This document shows, piece after piece, positions 16,025 through 23,700 of a stretch of 63,803 bases of DNA (positions are counted from its first letter, which is position 1; every line of letters begins with the position of its first letter). The DNA is from Acetothermia bacterium UBA3571 (GTDB taxonomy: Bacteria > Bipolaricaulota > Bipolaricaulia > Bipolaricaulales > Bipolaricaulaceae): NCBI GenBank assembly GCA_002375995.1, contig DFNI01000015.1, positions 1 to 63,803 of the forward strand, given 5' to 3'. The translations under genes and the position numbers were made by a program. The notes below the pieces were generated by a model. It ran no database searches and was not told the origin of the DNA. It saw nothing but the letters and a program-made list of their open reading frames with translations.

Positions 16025-16837
16025 ATGGCCAAGATAGCGGAGTTCCAGGAACCGCTCTTGGGCCATACCCTGGAGATAGAGATGGTTCCCACAGAAGACC
16101 TGGAAGTGATCGAGATCCAGCGCAAACCCTCCCAATACCACGTAAAGCGCCTGGCCGATTCCATTCGAAAGTTGGGCTTTCTCGTCCCGGTGATCGGGAT
16201 CCGCCGCGATGGCCGCATCGTGATCATCGATGGCCAACACCGCTATCTCGCCGCCAGAGAACTCGGTATCCAGGAGCTTCCCGTGATCATCGTCCCTGAA
16301 AAACTCGCCTTCGATCTCATGGAACTGAACGTGGAAAAGCAGATGTCGTTGCGGGAGAAAGCGTACGTTGCCCTCAACGTCTACCGCTGGTGGCGGGACG
16401 TGGACCCCGAACGGAAGGAGGCGGATCTCGAACTCCGGGACGCCATCGAGTCGATCCACTATGTGACCTTAGGCCTCGCCTACGAGAAGGCCCCCAAGCT
16501 CTTCGGCTCGGCTTACGAAAGCATCCTCCACCGGGTGGATCGCTGGCTCGACCTTCCCCTCAACGAGGCCCTCTCGGTGCGCGAGGAGCGGGCGGGGTTA
16601 GTGCTCGAGGTGGAGGGGCTCGTCCGGGAAGCGGTGGCCAAGCTCCAAGAGCTAGGGGTGAACCATCCCTTCCTCCCCCGGGCCGTGGTCTCGTTCGCGA
16701 ACCCCATCGGCCGAAAACGCATCATCGAGGAAAGCTACGAGGAGGTGATGGGGAAGCTCGCCGAGAACGTCCGCCGGCTAATAGAAAACCCCCAACAATT
16801 CCTCTCTTTCCGCTTCGAGGAAGAACCTGCGCCCTGA
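16025..16837 (+). CDS. ParB/sulfiredoxin-fold N-terminal domain protein (orphan ParB-like)
   Basis: A 270-aa protein. Residues ~15-105 match the ParB N-terminal (ParB/Srx) domain: IQRKPSQYHVKRLADSIRKLGFLVPVIG, then the signature GRIVIIDGQHRYLAARELG. The remaining ~165 residues are helical and lack an obvious KorB/ParB helix-turn-helix. There is no parA beside it, which argues against chromosome segregation; ParB-domain proteins outside par operons bind nucleotides and can act as regulators or nucleases. It is monocistronic, with its own strong promoter. The role is unknown. Confidence 0.8.
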   Translation: MAKIAEFQEPLLGHTLEIEMVPTEDLEVIEIQRKPSQYHVKRLADSIRKLGFLVPVIGIRRDGRIVIIDGQHRYLAARELGIQELPVIIVPEKLAFDLMELNVEKQMSLREKAYVALNVYRWWRDVDPERKEADLELRDAIESIHYVTLGLAYEKAPKLFGSAYESILHRVDRWLDLPLNEALSVREERAGLVLEVEGLVREAVAKLQELGVNHPFLPRAVVSFANPIGRKRIIEESYEEVMGKLAENVRRLIENPQQFLSFRFEEEPAP

Positions 16838-16862
16838 TTTAGCGCCGTTCGGCTAAAGCCAA

Positions 16863-16887
16863 AGAAAAAGGGCCCCTTTCGGGGCCC
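16863..16887 (-). terminator. groESL terminator
   Basis: GGGCCCC-TTTC-GGGGCCC (16870-16887). On the minus strand it is followed by TTTTTCTTT, so it terminates groEL transcription; the plus strand has no T-run. Confidence 0.85.
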
Positions 16888-16910
16888 TTCCGCTCCGCTT
16901 CCGTCTTCTG

Positions 16911-18530
16911 TCAGAACTCCGGAGGAGGCGTCGGCGTGGATTCCTTCTTCTCTTCCTTGATCTCAGCTACCAACGCTTCGGTGGTAAGGAGCATTCCCGC
17001 GATGGAAGCCGCATTCTGCAGCGCCGAGCGGGTGACCTTAGTGGGGTCGATGATCCCGGCCTGGTACATGTCCACGAACTTCTCCTGGACCACGTCGAAC
17101 CCGACGGCGCCGTCCTCCTTTTTGAGCTTCTCCACGATCACCGCGCCTTCGAGGCCGGCGTTCTCCGCCAGCTGCCTGGCCGGCTCCTCCAGGGCCCGCT
17201 TGAGGATCTGAACCCCGACCTTCTCGTCCCCGTTCAGGTCTTTCTCGACCTGGTCCAGAACGCGGGCCGCCCGCAGCAAGGCCACGCCGCCGCCGGGGAG
17301 GATTCCCTCTTCCACCGCGGCCTTGGTGGCCTCCAGGGCGTCCTCGAACCGGTGCTTCTTCTCCTCCAGTTCAGTCTCGGTGGCGGCCCCCACCTTGATC
17401 ACCGCCACGCCGCCGGCGAGCTTCGCCTTGCGCTCCTCTAGCTTCTCCCGGTCATAGTCGGAGTCGGTGGTCTTGATCTGCTCGTTGATCTGCTCGATGC
17501 GGGCCTTGATCGCATCGGGATCGCCTTTCCCGCCGATGATGGTGGTGTCCTCGTGCGTCACCCGGACCTTCTCCGCACGGCCCAGGTCCTCCAGGGTGGC
17601 GTTCCGCACCTCCATCCCGGCGTCCTCGGAGATGACGCGCCCGCCGGTGAGGATAGCGATGTCCTCGAGCATGGCCTTCCGGCGATCGCCGAAGCCCGGG
17701 GCCTTAACGGCACAGGAGGTGAGGGTCCCGCGGAGCTTGTTCAGCACCAGGGTAGAGAGGGCCTCGCCGGTCACGTCCTTGGCGATCACGAGCAGGGGCT
17801 TCCCGGTCTGGGCTACCTTTTCCATGATGGGGATGAGCTCCATGGCGTTCTTGATCTCCCGGTCGGTGATGAGTATGTAAGGCTCCTCCAGCACCACCTC
17901 CATCTTCTTTGGGTCAGTGACGAAGTAGGGGGAGATGTACTCCCGGTCGAACCGCATCCCTTCCACGATCTCATAGTAGGTTTCGATGGTCTCCGAGTCC
18001 TCGACGGTGATCACGCCGTCCTCCCCCACCGCCTCCATGGCGTCGGCGATGATGCGGCCGATCTCGGAATCGTTGGCGGAGATAGTGGCCACTTGGGCCG
18101 TCTCCTCCTTGGAGGTGACCTTCTTGGACATCTTCTTGAGCTCGTCCACCACCGCCTTGACGCCCTTCTCGATGCCGCGCTTGAGGGCCATGGGGTTGGC
18201 GCCGGCGGCCACCATCTTGAACCCCTCTTTGACCAGGGCGTGGGCCAGGATGGTAGCGGTGGTGGTCCCGTCACCGGCGACATCGTTGGTCTTGGAGGCC
18301 ACCTCCTTCACCAGTTGTGCCCCCATGTTCTCGAAGGGATCCTTGTACTCCTGCTCCTCGGCGATGGTGACACCGTCGTTGACGATGTCGGGGGACCCGA
18401 ACTTCTTCTCCAAGCAGACGTTGCGGCCGCGGGGCCCGAGGGTAACGCGCACCACATTGGCAAGCTTCTCAACCCCGCTTAGGACCTTCCTGCGTGCCTC
18501 TTCTCCGAATATGACCTCTTTTGCTGCCAT
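16911..18530 (-). CDS. groEL: chaperonin GroEL (Hsp60)
   Basis: A 539-aa chaperonin subunit that folds proteins in the cytoplasm as a tetradecameric ATPase with GroES. The full length and the conserved blocks are present: NDGVTIAEE (51-59), the ATP-site GDGTTTATILA (86-96), AAVEEGILPGGGVALL (about residue 400), and NAGLEGAVIVEKL. The C-terminus ends STPTPPPEF rather than the usual GGM repeat, so the flexible tail lining the cavity is atypical. It follows groES by 15 nt and shares its heat-shock-type control region. Confidence 0.99.
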   Translation of the reverse strand: MAAKEVIFGEEARRKVLSGVEKLANVVRVTLGPRGRNVCLEKKFGSPDIVNDGVTIAEEQEYKDPFENMGAQLVKEVASKTNDVAGDGTTTATILAHALVKEGFKMVAAGANPMALKRGIEKGVKAVVDELKKMSKKVTSKEETAQVATISANDSEIGRIIADAMEAVGEDGVITVEDSETIETYYEIVEGMRFDREYISPYFVTDPKKMEVVLEEPYILITDREIKNAMELIPIMEKVAQTGKPLLVIAKDVTGEALSTLVLNKLRGTLTSCAVKAPGFGDRRKAMLEDIAILTGGRVISEDAGMEVRNATLEDLGRAEKVRVTHEDTTIIGGKGDPDAIKARIEQINEQIKTTDSDYDREKLEERKAKLAGGVAVIKVGAATETELEEKKHRFEDALEATKAAVEEGILPGGGVALLRAARVLDQVEKDLNGDEKVGVQILKRALEEPARQLAENAGLEGAVIVEKLKKEDGAVGFDVVQEKFVDMYQAGIIDPTKVTRSALQNAASIAGMLLTTEALVAEIKEEKKESTPTPPPEF

Positions 18531-18545
18531 GGTTCACCTCCTTGG

Positions 18546-18821
18546 TCACTCCTCCTCAATGATGGCCAGGATGTCAGTGGTCTTAACGAGAAGGTACTTC
18601 TCTTCGCCCATTCTGACCTCGGTCCCGGCATAAGCGGAGACGAGGACCTTGTCGCCCTCCTTCACCTCTATCTTCTCGGCGGTACCCACGGCCACGACCT
18701 CGCCGCGAATGGCCTTCTCGTCCTTGACCGATTCGGGCAGGACGATGCCGCCGGGGGTCTTACGTTCTTCCTGTTCGATCTTCTTGACAAGGACCCTATT
18801 GCCCAGAGGCTTGATCTTCAT
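18546..18821 (-). CDS. groES: co-chaperonin GroES (Hsp10)
   Basis: A 91-aa lid protein of the GroEL cavity. It shows IKPLGNRVLVKKI, the mobile loop with TPGGIVLPES, and the C-terminal YLLVKTTDILAII. The length is standard. GGAGGTGA precedes the ATG at 18821. First gene of the groESL operon; the promoter and an HrcA/CIRCE-like operator lie at 18850-18908. Confidence 0.98.
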   Translation of the reverse strand: MKIKPLGNRVLVKKIEQEERKTPGGIVLPESVKDEKAIRGEVVAVGTAEKIEVKEGDKVLVSAYAGTEVRMGEEKYLLVKTTDILAIIEEE

Positions 18822-18849
18822 GACGTCACCTCCCTATTGTGGTGATAGT

Positions 18850-18889
18850 TTTTAGCACTGAAGGCATTAAGCTGCTAAAATTTTAGCAG
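18850..18889 (-). promoter_or_regulatory. CIRCE-like operator and 18-bp palindrome at groESL
   Basis: TTTTAGCA (18850-18857) and TGCTAAAA (18873-18880) are separated by 15 nt. This is the spacing of the half-sites in CIRCE (TTAGCACTC-N9-GAGTGCTAA), of which 14 of 18 positions match. The right half is also shared by a perfect 18-bp palindrome, CTGCTAAAATTTTAGCAG (18872-18889), which covers the -10 box. HrcA is the likely binder; a second factor on the palindrome is possible. Confidence 0.75.
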
Positions 18890-18908
18890 TACCCTTGTGG
18901 CGGGTCAA
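18880..18908 (-). promoter_or_regulatory. groESL promoter
   Basis: Minus strand TTGACC (18908-18903), 17-nt spacer, TAAAAT (18885-18880). The -10 box lies in the centre of the palindrome, so binding there would block RNA polymerase. Confidence 0.8.
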
Positions 18909-18910
18909 CG

Positions 18911-19378
18911 ATGCCCAGCGGAAAAGCGCATCTCAAATTTGAGCTCGTTACCTTGCCCCTCTGGACCGTAGGCGGCGCCGTGGTTGGGGTCCCCTGGAAG
19001 GAGCTGGTGATCTTCACCTTCTCGTACGTGGGGGCCTCCCTCCTTTTGAGCCCGGATGTGGATCTCGCCGATTCCGCCCCCGCCCGGCGGTGGGGGGTGT
19101 TGCGTTTGCTGTGGCTTCCCTACGCCTATTTCTTCCGGCACCGGGGGGTCTCCCATTCCATTCTCTTCGGCCCCCTCACCCGGGTTCTGTATCTGGGTTT
19201 CCTTGCTTTCCTGGTTTGGGTCGCGCTTTATCTCGCTTTAGGGGTTAAACTTGGGTGGCGTTGGCCGCCTCCGTCATTTGTGGCGGCGTTCGCCTGCGGC
19301 GTTTACCTTTCCAACCTCCTCCACGTGCTTTTGGATCACCTCGTTTCCCTGTGGCGGCACCGCAACACGCGGGGATAG
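18911..19378 (+). CDS. DUF2227-like membrane metal-binding protein
   Basis: A 155-aa protein with three or four hydrophobic segments. The pattern MPSGKAHLKFE at the N-terminus, LSPDVDL near residue 50 and FRHRGVSHSILFGP near residue 80 places His and Asp residues as in the DUF2227/YdjM-type putative metal-dependent membrane proteins. Biochemical function is not established for the family. First gene of a plus-strand operon with rlpA (9-nt gap) and the thioredoxin-like gene; divergent from groES, with only 2 nt between the groES -35 box and this start. Confidence 0.75.
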   Translation: MPSGKAHLKFELVTLPLWTVGGAVVGVPWKELVIFTFSYVGASLLLSPDVDLADSAPARRWGVLRLLWLPYAYFFRHRGVSHSILFGPLTRVLYLGFLAFLVWVALYLALGVKLGWRWPPPSFVAAFACGVYLSNLLHVLLDHLVSLWRHRNTRG

Positions 19379-19387
19379 AATATTTGC

Positions 19388-19777
19388 ATGCGGGAATGGG
19401 TGGTGCTGGTCGTCTTGGGTGCCTTCTTCCTCGGGGTGCTTCTTTACTCCCAGGTTCCCCGGTTCTATGAGGTGGGAATCGCCTCGTGGTATGGTCCGGG
19501 CTTCCAGGGGAAGACCACGGCCAACGGGGAGCTCTACGATATGTTCGCCTATACCGCCGCCCACAAGACCCTTCCTTTCGGCACCGTGATCGAGGTGGTG
19601 AACCTCGAGACCGGGAGATCGGTGGTGGTACGGATAAACGACCGAGGTCCCTTCATCCCTGGCCGGATCATCGACCTTTCCTATGTCGCCGCTCAGGAAC
19701 TGGGGATCGTGGATCAGGGGACGGCCCGCGTGGGACTTATAATCCTGTGGATGCCTAAAGACGGAGGTGGTGGATGA
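19388..19777 (+). CDS. rlpA: RlpA-like double-psi beta-barrel protein (septal lytic transglycosylase family)
   Basis: A 129-aa protein with an N-terminal hydrophobic anchor (residues 4-20) and one RlpA double-psi beta-barrel: ASWYGPGFQGKTTANGE, AHKTLPFGTVIEVVN, VRINDRGPF and RIIDLSYVAAQELG. In characterised members this domain cleaves peptide-free glycan strands and leaves 1,6-anhydroMurNAc ends. No SPOR domain is present, so the protein is a minimal version. Anhydro ends are the substrate of the AnmK encoded at 37.5 kb. Its stop overlaps the next start (ATGA, 19774-19777). Confidence 0.88.
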   Translation: MREWVVLVVLGAFFLGVLLYSQVPRFYEVGIASWYGPGFQGKTTANGELYDMFAYTAAHKTLPFGTVIEVVNLETGRSVVVRINDRGPFIPGRIIDLSYVAAQELGIVDQGTARVGLIILWMPKDGGGG

Positions 19778-20670
19778 GGGAACTTCTGGCCTTGGCGATG
19801 ATCGTGGCGATCCCCTTCGGGGTTTGGGCTGGCTGGACCTTCCCTACCCTCCAAGGAGAAGAGATCCCCCTTGAGCGGTTTTACGAGGGGAAATGGTGTC
19901 TGGACTTCGTGGTGGCACCGGAGTGCACGGCGTGTGCCGTGTCCATAGGCTGGCTCAGGAACTGGCAGGCCGAACAGACCCGGAGCAGGGTCGAGGTTGC
20001 CCTGGTGGTCCCTTGGGACACCCCGGAGCTCCGGGCCTCGTTAGAAGACGTGCCTTTTCCAGTGGTGGTGGATTCCCAGTTCATATTGGCGTCGTGGTTC
20101 AAGGTGAAGGTGGCCCCAACCGTGGTCCTCTTTGCCGAAGCCACCTTTGAGGAAAAGCTTGAGTGGCCCTTTCAGGAAGCGGAACTTCGGGCGAAACTCT
20201 CCGAACTCGCGGAGTTCGTGATCCCCCGTCCCCAGGATCTCTTGGGACAGGGGCTCCCCGAGTTTTCGGGGGTAGACCTCACGGGTTCCCCAGTAGCTTC
20301 CGAGGACCTTCCCCGACCAGTGTTCCTGTTCTTCTTCAGTACCACCTGCCCCGCGTGTCGGGCTTCTTTGGAGATGCTGGATGCCGTGGTGGAGCGGGTG
20401 CCAGTGGCTCTCCTTGTGCTCACCAAAGGACACGAATTCACCTCCGAGGATCGCGAAGAGCTGGCGGCGCTGGCTGAAAAATATGGAACAAGGCTCCACA
20501 TCGTAATCCTCGGGGAAAAAGAGCGCGAGACGATGGAGTCCTTCAGGGTCCGCTGGACCCCCACCTTCTTCCTCGTCGACGCCACAGGCAAGCTCGCGGC
20601 CGTCTGGGAAGGGTCCAGTGAAAACCTGATACTTGAGCTCGAGGAGCTTTTGGGGGAAAGGAAAGGGTGA
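19774..20670 (+). CDS. secreted protein with two thioredoxin-like domains
   Basis: A 298-aa protein with a signal peptide (about residues 1-19) and two thioredoxin-like folds, each with a CxxC: ECTAC (Cys51, Cys54) and TTCPAC (Cys192, Cys195). The second domain is TlpA-like (FLFFFSTTCPACRASLEML, cis-Pro region VRWTPTFFLVD). It probably acts in extracytoplasmic thiol-disulfide exchange. Translationally coupled to rlpA, which is an unusual pairing. The partner reductase is not in the window. Confidence 0.82.
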   Translation: MRELLALAMIVAIPFGVWAGWTFPTLQGEEIPLERFYEGKWCLDFVVAPECTACAVSIGWLRNWQAEQTRSRVEVALVVPWDTPELRASLEDVPFPVVVDSQFILASWFKVKVAPTVVLFAEATFEEKLEWPFQEAELRAKLSELAEFVIPRPQDLLGQGLPEFSGVDLTGSPVASEDLPRPVFLFFFSTTCPACRASLEMLDAVVERVPVALLVLTKGHEFTSEDREELAALAEKYGTRLHIVILGEKERETMESFRVRWTPTFFLVDATGKLAAVWEGSSENLILELEELLGERKG

Positions 20671-20688
20671 GGGAGGCCCCGATTCTCC

Positions 20689-21168
20689 TTATGTATGTTT
20701 GTCGGCCACTGTGGAGGCGGCGTAGGCTTCCGGTTTAGTGCGCACCGAGAACCCGCTTCCCCGGATCATCCCCACCACCTCCTCCACTAGCTCCCGGGTG
20801 CGTCCCGAGCGTCCCACATCCACGTGGATCTCGAGATGAAATCCCAGGACCTCCCGCTCTTGCAGGGCCTCCATCAGCCGGCGAGCAAGCTCATACGAAA
20901 GCCATGCCTCGCGCCAGATCCGTTCCCGGATGGACCTGGGGTTGCGCTCCCGGCGTCGCTGCCAGAAATAACGTCCCCCTTTGCCCAAGCGGTGGATGAC
21001 GATGGCGGAGACGTACTCCGCGATGTTGTAGTAGGTCTGCGAGTCGGTGCCCACGATGATCTCATAGGCCGCGTCTGGGTCACGCTCCATCATGGAGACG
21101 ATCTCGTCCACCACCTGGGCGAAGGTCAGCGGTCCGACGGTGGGGTTGTGGAACACATCCCTTCGCAT
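20689..21168 (-). CDS. RNase H-like DUF458 protein (YkuK family)
   Basis: A 159-aa protein from ATG 21168 (family members begin just before FxNPTxGxLTF, here VFHNPTVGPLTFAQVV, so the upstream ATG at 21210 is less likely). It contains IIVGTDSQTY, an acidic strand typical of the RNase H-like fold, and a later LEIHVDVGRSGRTRELVEEVVGMI. The physiological substrate of the family is not established. Lies 46 nt downstream of dcd on the same strand and may be co-transcribed with thyX-dcd. Confidence 0.78.
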   Translation of the reverse strand: MRRDVFHNPTVGPLTFAQVVDEIVSMMERDPDAAYEIIVGTDSQTYYNIAEYVSAIVIHRLGKGGRYFWQRRRERNPRSIRERIWREAWLSYELARRLMEALQEREVLGFHLEIHVDVGRSGRTRELVEEVVGMIRGSGFSVRTKPEAYAASTVADKHT

Positions 21169-21214
21169 CGCGTCCGATCCTACACCTTTCGGAAGCGGGC
21201 GGTCAACCACTGGG

Positions 21215-23038
21215 CTAGGAGGGAGGAGTTACCCCAGGTTGGTCTTGATAGATCCCGCCGGCCTCCTTTTCGGTGTAAGTGCGCATGGGGCGCTCGCCTC
21301 GGAAGAAAACCACCTGGGCGATCCCCTGGCCGATGTGGAGCCTTATGGGCAAGGGGGAGAGGTTCGCCAGCTCTATGGTGAGCTTGCCGCGCCAGCCACA
21401 GTTGCCCGACCACACGGCCTTGCCGTTCCTGCGCACGTAAATGGTGTGGTTCGGGGGCACGGTCACATCGTAAACGTAGCCCCTGTACGGCACTCGGGAC
21501 CATGCGTCCTTCGCCCGGCCATGTTTCGGGGTCCCGTTCTTCGAAAAGCGGATCCGGAAGGTGGGGTGGTTGGACAGACGATCGGGATCGCATCCCAGCG
21601 GCGTACCGGCCGGGCGGCCGGGCCAGTATGTGGCGGGCCAGCCGGCCTTGAGACCGATCTCCTGGAGGTCATCGATTAACCGCCGGGAGGACGACGTCGC
21701 GGTGAGCGTTTGGAGGGTCCCGTCCCCCAGCGTATAACCCCAGAGGAACTTGCGCAGAAGGCGGGGGGACAGGCCCTTGATCTCCGGGGGCACGTATTTC
21801 TCGGGGGCGTGACCGAATTGCATGAGATAAGCGCAAAGCTGTTTGTTCACGGTAGTAAAGCCGAAGGCCGTCTCGTGCCATTTAAAGGGCAGCTCGTGCA
21901 AAATCTCCCGCGCCCTCTTTTTCGTGTTCGTGTTCAGTGAGGCGACCTTCACGACATAATCCCCGCCCCGCGAGACATATGCCGAGCCCTCCGCCAGCCA
22001 AAGCCCGAAGAACTGGACCCAAGCCTCCGTGGGAACCGCTATCGGTTCTAAGAGCCCGAACTCGTCCAACCTTTCCTTCAGCTGGTACATCCAGTAGTGT
22101 GAGGCCCCGCGTGTGCGGCCCTTAGTGGAGTGGACCCGACGCCGTTCCACCGCTCCGAGGGCGGTCAGGATCGCCATGAGACGGTGAAACGTCCTCCGGG
22201 TCGGCCTGGGGGGTTCTAGACGGCAGTAGAGCTCGGGCGTGGTAGCCTCCCCCAGTTCCTCCAATATGTCGAAAACCTGTAACGCTATCCTCCGCGTCGA
22301 GGCTTGGCCCTGATCGGGCAACGGGGAGAGGGTGAAATGTTCAGGATCTTCCCCAAGCCAAAAGGCATCCCGCTTGAACTCCAGCTCGAAGTAGCCCTCT
22401 ACCTCGGCCGCCCGTAGAGTTTCGAAGTCAAATTTCCCCTGCCGACGCACGTAAAGGCTATGGTCGGGGGTCACCAAAAGATCGATGCTCGGCCCCTTGA
22501 TCGCGATCATCTCCCCCTCGTACCACCTCTTCTGGCGGGCAATGATGGGGTGATACTCCAAGACACCGTTTTCGTTCAGGGTGGCAACCACCTCGCCGTC
22601 CGCCAGTTCCTCGAACCTCTTCCACCCCTCCAAGGTCAAGATTTCCGTCCGATCATCGAAGCATTCCAAAGGGGTCACGTTGACCAAGAGCCCGCAGCGG
22701 GCGTAGGAGCTCTTTCCCCAACACACCCCCATCACGTCCGCGGGCATATTGAACCACTCCACGCTCTCGGCGAGGACCTGGGAGTGGGGGGCGAGCTCGA
22801 AGACCCCGTCCACCTCGATCTCCCGGAATAGCTCCCGGGGGAAGGCCAGAGGGTCCAGCACGGCGTTCACCCCGCCCAAAGGCACCAGGAACTTTCGCCC
22901 CAACCGGATGTCGTAGCCGAAGGACCCGAGGCCGTAGGATGGCTTCCCCTCCTGTCGGGGGACGAAGGGCGCGATCATCGGCGGCTCGCGCTCGCAGAGC
23001 TCCCTGATCTCCCTGTCGGACAGGATGGACCAACTCAT
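21215..23038 (-). CDS. dcd: dCTP deaminase precursor interrupted by an intein
   Basis: A 607-aa precursor: N-extein 125 aa, intein 421 aa, C-extein 61 aa. The spliced enzyme would be 186 aa, the normal Dcd size. It deaminates dCTP to dUTP for dTMP synthesis. The exteins read YGLGSFGYDIRLGRKF, GKSSYARCGLLVNVTPLE and then CGWRGKLTIELANLS...GIAQVVFF, matching Dcd with the catalytic Glu in LTIE. The start ATG at 23038 forms an ATGA overlap with thyX; open frame upstream of it is thyX shadow. The intein sits just before the active-site strand, so the enzyme should be inactive until splicing. Confidence 0.95.
   Translation of the reverse strand: MSWSILSDREIRELCEREPPMIAPFVPRQEGKPSYGLGSFGYDIRLGRKFLVPLGGVNAVLDPLAFPRELFREIEVDGVFELAPHSQVLAESVEWFNMPADVMGVCWGKSSYARCGLLVNVTPLECFDDRTEILTLEGWKRFEELADGEVVATLNENGVLEYHPIIARQKRWYEGEMIAIKGPSIDLLVTPDHSLYVRRQGKFDFETLRAAEVEGYFELEFKRDAFWLGEDPEHFTLSPLPDQGQASTRRIALQVFDILEELGEATTPELYCRLEPPRPTRRTFHRLMAILTALGAVERRRVHSTKGRTRGASHYWMYQLKERLDEFGLLEPIAVPTEAWVQFFGLWLAEGSAYVSRGGDYVVKVASLNTNTKKRAREILHELPFKWHETAFGFTTVNKQLCAYLMQFGHAPEKYVPPEIKGLSPRLLRKFLWGYTLGDGTLQTLTATSSSRRLIDDLQEIGLKAGWPATYWPGRPAGTPLGCDPDRLSNHPTFRIRFSKNGTPKHGRAKDAWSRVPYRGYVYDVTVPPNHTIYVRRNGKAVWSGNCGWRGKLTIELANLSPLPIRLHIGQGIAQVVFFRGERPMRTYTEKEAGGIYQDQPGVTPPS
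21401..22663 (-). other. intein with LAGLIDADG-type homing endonuclease domain inside dcd
   Basis: A 421-residue in-frame insertion. Block A is Cys1 with CFDDRTEILTLEGWK, block B is TPDHSLYV, and block F is YDVTVPPNHTIYVRRNG. The C-terminus is AVWSGN followed by extein Cys. The two DOD motifs of the endonuclease are FFGLWLAEGSAYV and FLWGYTLGDGTLQ. The penultimate residue is Gly instead of the usual His, which still occurs in a minority of active inteins. Cys+1 replaces the Pro commonly found after VTPLE in Dcd. Confidence 0.93.
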
Positions 23039-23622
23039 TCCACCACCTCCAGATCGGAAAACACCGCCGGCGCGTGTTCCTGGAGGATCCGCAAGGCCTC
23101 GCGGGCGAAGCGGCGGATCTCCCACTGGGCCGCCTTCGCCCCCCGGAGCCTGATGATGTGCCGCCACTCCCGGAAGTTAGCCGAGATCACCAGCCTGGTC
23201 TCGGTCCCGATGGGGAGGATATATCGGGCGTCCTCCTTCGGGACCCCCTGGGCGATGAGTTCCTCGTAGAGCTCCACGGCCCGGCGGTGGAGGGCCCGCG
23301 CCTTTTCCCACTGTTCCTCGGTGAGGGTGGGGGGCCTTACCAGGGCTCGATCGCGTACGTCCACGAACCGCTGCGACTCCTGGACGAAGCTGGCCAGGCG
23401 GTGCCGGGTGAGTTGATTCGCCGCCGCCCGGGACATCCCCTCCACCAAGAACGTGGCGCTGGCAAACTCCAGCACCGATTCGTGTCCCCAGGAGATGAGC
23501 TTGCGGATGAGCTCCCGGTCGGCGTCGAGAGAAGACTTGCTTTCCGAGCGGTGGGAGACCCGGGCACAGCGGGCGATGAGGGCCTCGGGATCAGGCGTTA
23601 TATGCAGAAGCTCTACTTTCAC
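23035..23622 (-). CDS. thyX: flavin-dependent thymidylate synthase ThyX
   Basis: A 195-aa enzyme that methylates dUMP to dTMP using FAD, NADPH and methylene-tetrahydrofolate. The diagnostic ThyX motif RHRxxSxxxxSxR is present as RHRLASFVQESQR (residues 73-85). Later YILPIGTETRLVISANFREWRHIIRLR completes the active site. Overlap ATGA with dcd places the two consecutive steps of the dTMP pathway in one translational unit. No thyA is seen here. Confidence 0.97.
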   Translation of the reverse strand: MKVELLHITPDPEALIARCARVSHRSESKSSLDADRELIRKLISWGHESVLEFASATFLVEGMSRAAANQLTRHRLASFVQESQRFVDVRDRALVRPPTLTEEQWEKARALHRRAVELYEELIAQGVPKEDARYILPIGTETRLVISANFREWRHIIRLRGAKAAQWEIRRFAREALRILQEHAPAVFSDLEVVE

Positions 23623-23700
23623 ACAATATCCCTCCTCTCACGGATCACCGGGTACCCTCCATGATACCCCGGGTAGCTCCTGGGTATAAACTTTGGGGCG

